Of a DNA stretch of 64,000 nt, positions 63,946 through 64,000 are shown piece by piece. The notes below the pieces were generated by a model that was given only the letters and a program-made list of their open reading frames with translations, was not told the DNA's origin and ran no database searches. The translations under genes were made by a program, and so were the position numbers. The stretch is from Micromonospora inyonensis (GTDB lineage Bacteria > Actinomycetota > Actinomycetes > Mycobacteriales > Micromonosporaceae). Within the stretch, counting starts at the first letter, position 1, and each line of letters opens with the position of its first letter. The DNA is taken from the NCBI RefSeq assembly GCF_900091415.1, contig NZ_FMHU01000002.1:2356001-2420000 (forward strand), read 5' to 3'.

Positions 63946-64000
63946 GGCGTTCTTCTTACCAGCCGCACCGCGCCCGCCACGAGACCCGTACGCGCCAGTG

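Overview
The window is a GC-rich chromosomal stretch from an actinomycete. It carries a complete Pup-proteasome locus (mpa, dop, pup, prcB, prcA, pafA, pafB, pafC), the mycothiol ligase mshC, tatA/tatC, an F420-type luciferase-like oxidoreductase and many GTG starts. The gene order resembles the mycobacterial stretch from mpa/dop/pup to metH/mshC/uppP. A Micromonospora-type organism is my best guess, but that is inference from gene content and style, not something proven here. I see no rRNA, tRNA, CRISPR array or insertion sequence.

Region 1 (1-1650): the 3' end of a sirtuin gene, a decayed rtcB-like gene that has lost its catalytic middle, and a small P-loop kinase-like gene.

Region 2 (1765-16711) is the most interesting part and looks like a zinc-starvation island. 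A nine-gene, nearly gapless minus-strand operon (12842 down to 1765) encodes a PLP decarboxylase, a cysteine-synthase/rhodanese fusion, a SufS-like cysteine desulfurase, two ATP-grasp ligases, an MFS transporter and a metallophore-type ABC importer (binding lipoprotein, permease, ATPase). A Fur/Zur-type operator sits just upstream. Next to it are a CooC-like ATPase, a Zur regulator, three zinc-free ribosomal protein paralogues (L28, L33, S14) and a divergent COG0523-type protein without a P-loop. Three operators share the core AATCGTT and a fourth site is related. I infer a Zur-controlled biosynthesis, export and uptake system for a small zinc-binding molecule. It would be made without NRPS or IucA/IucC-type synthetases and may contain sulfur.

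Region 3 (16739-33385): lipid kinase, tatC, tatA, pafC, pafB, a CDF metal exporter, a DUF3866 gene, pafA, a frameshifted dTDP-glucose dehydratase, prcA, prcB, a frameshifted endonuclease VII-like gene, pup, dop and mpa. Regulators, tagging enzymes, unfoldase and peptidase of the Pup-proteasome system are all present.

Region 4 (33553-46825): ferredoxin, tRNA m1A58 methyltransferase, site-2 protease, RecB-like nuclease, a two-component system next to a MacB-like ABC exporter, a HAD hydrolase, a zinc metallopeptidase lipoprotein and two uncharacterised overlapping envelope genes. Region 5 (46934-63945): metH, a PAC2 gene, a GntR regulator, mshC, a conserved three-gene block (SCO1664-like, DUF3090, histidine phosphatase), a probable GT-C membrane glycosyltransferase of lower GC, uppP, an LLM oxidoreductase, an aldo/keto reductase, DUF5703, a hypothetical and an M20 peptidase.

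Two window-wide signals stand out. Three copies of a 54-bp near-palindromic element lie in intergenic gaps (17828, 21908, 43372). Many genes have a -10-like TAnnnT placed 6-7 nt before the start codon, which suggests frequent leaderless transcripts.
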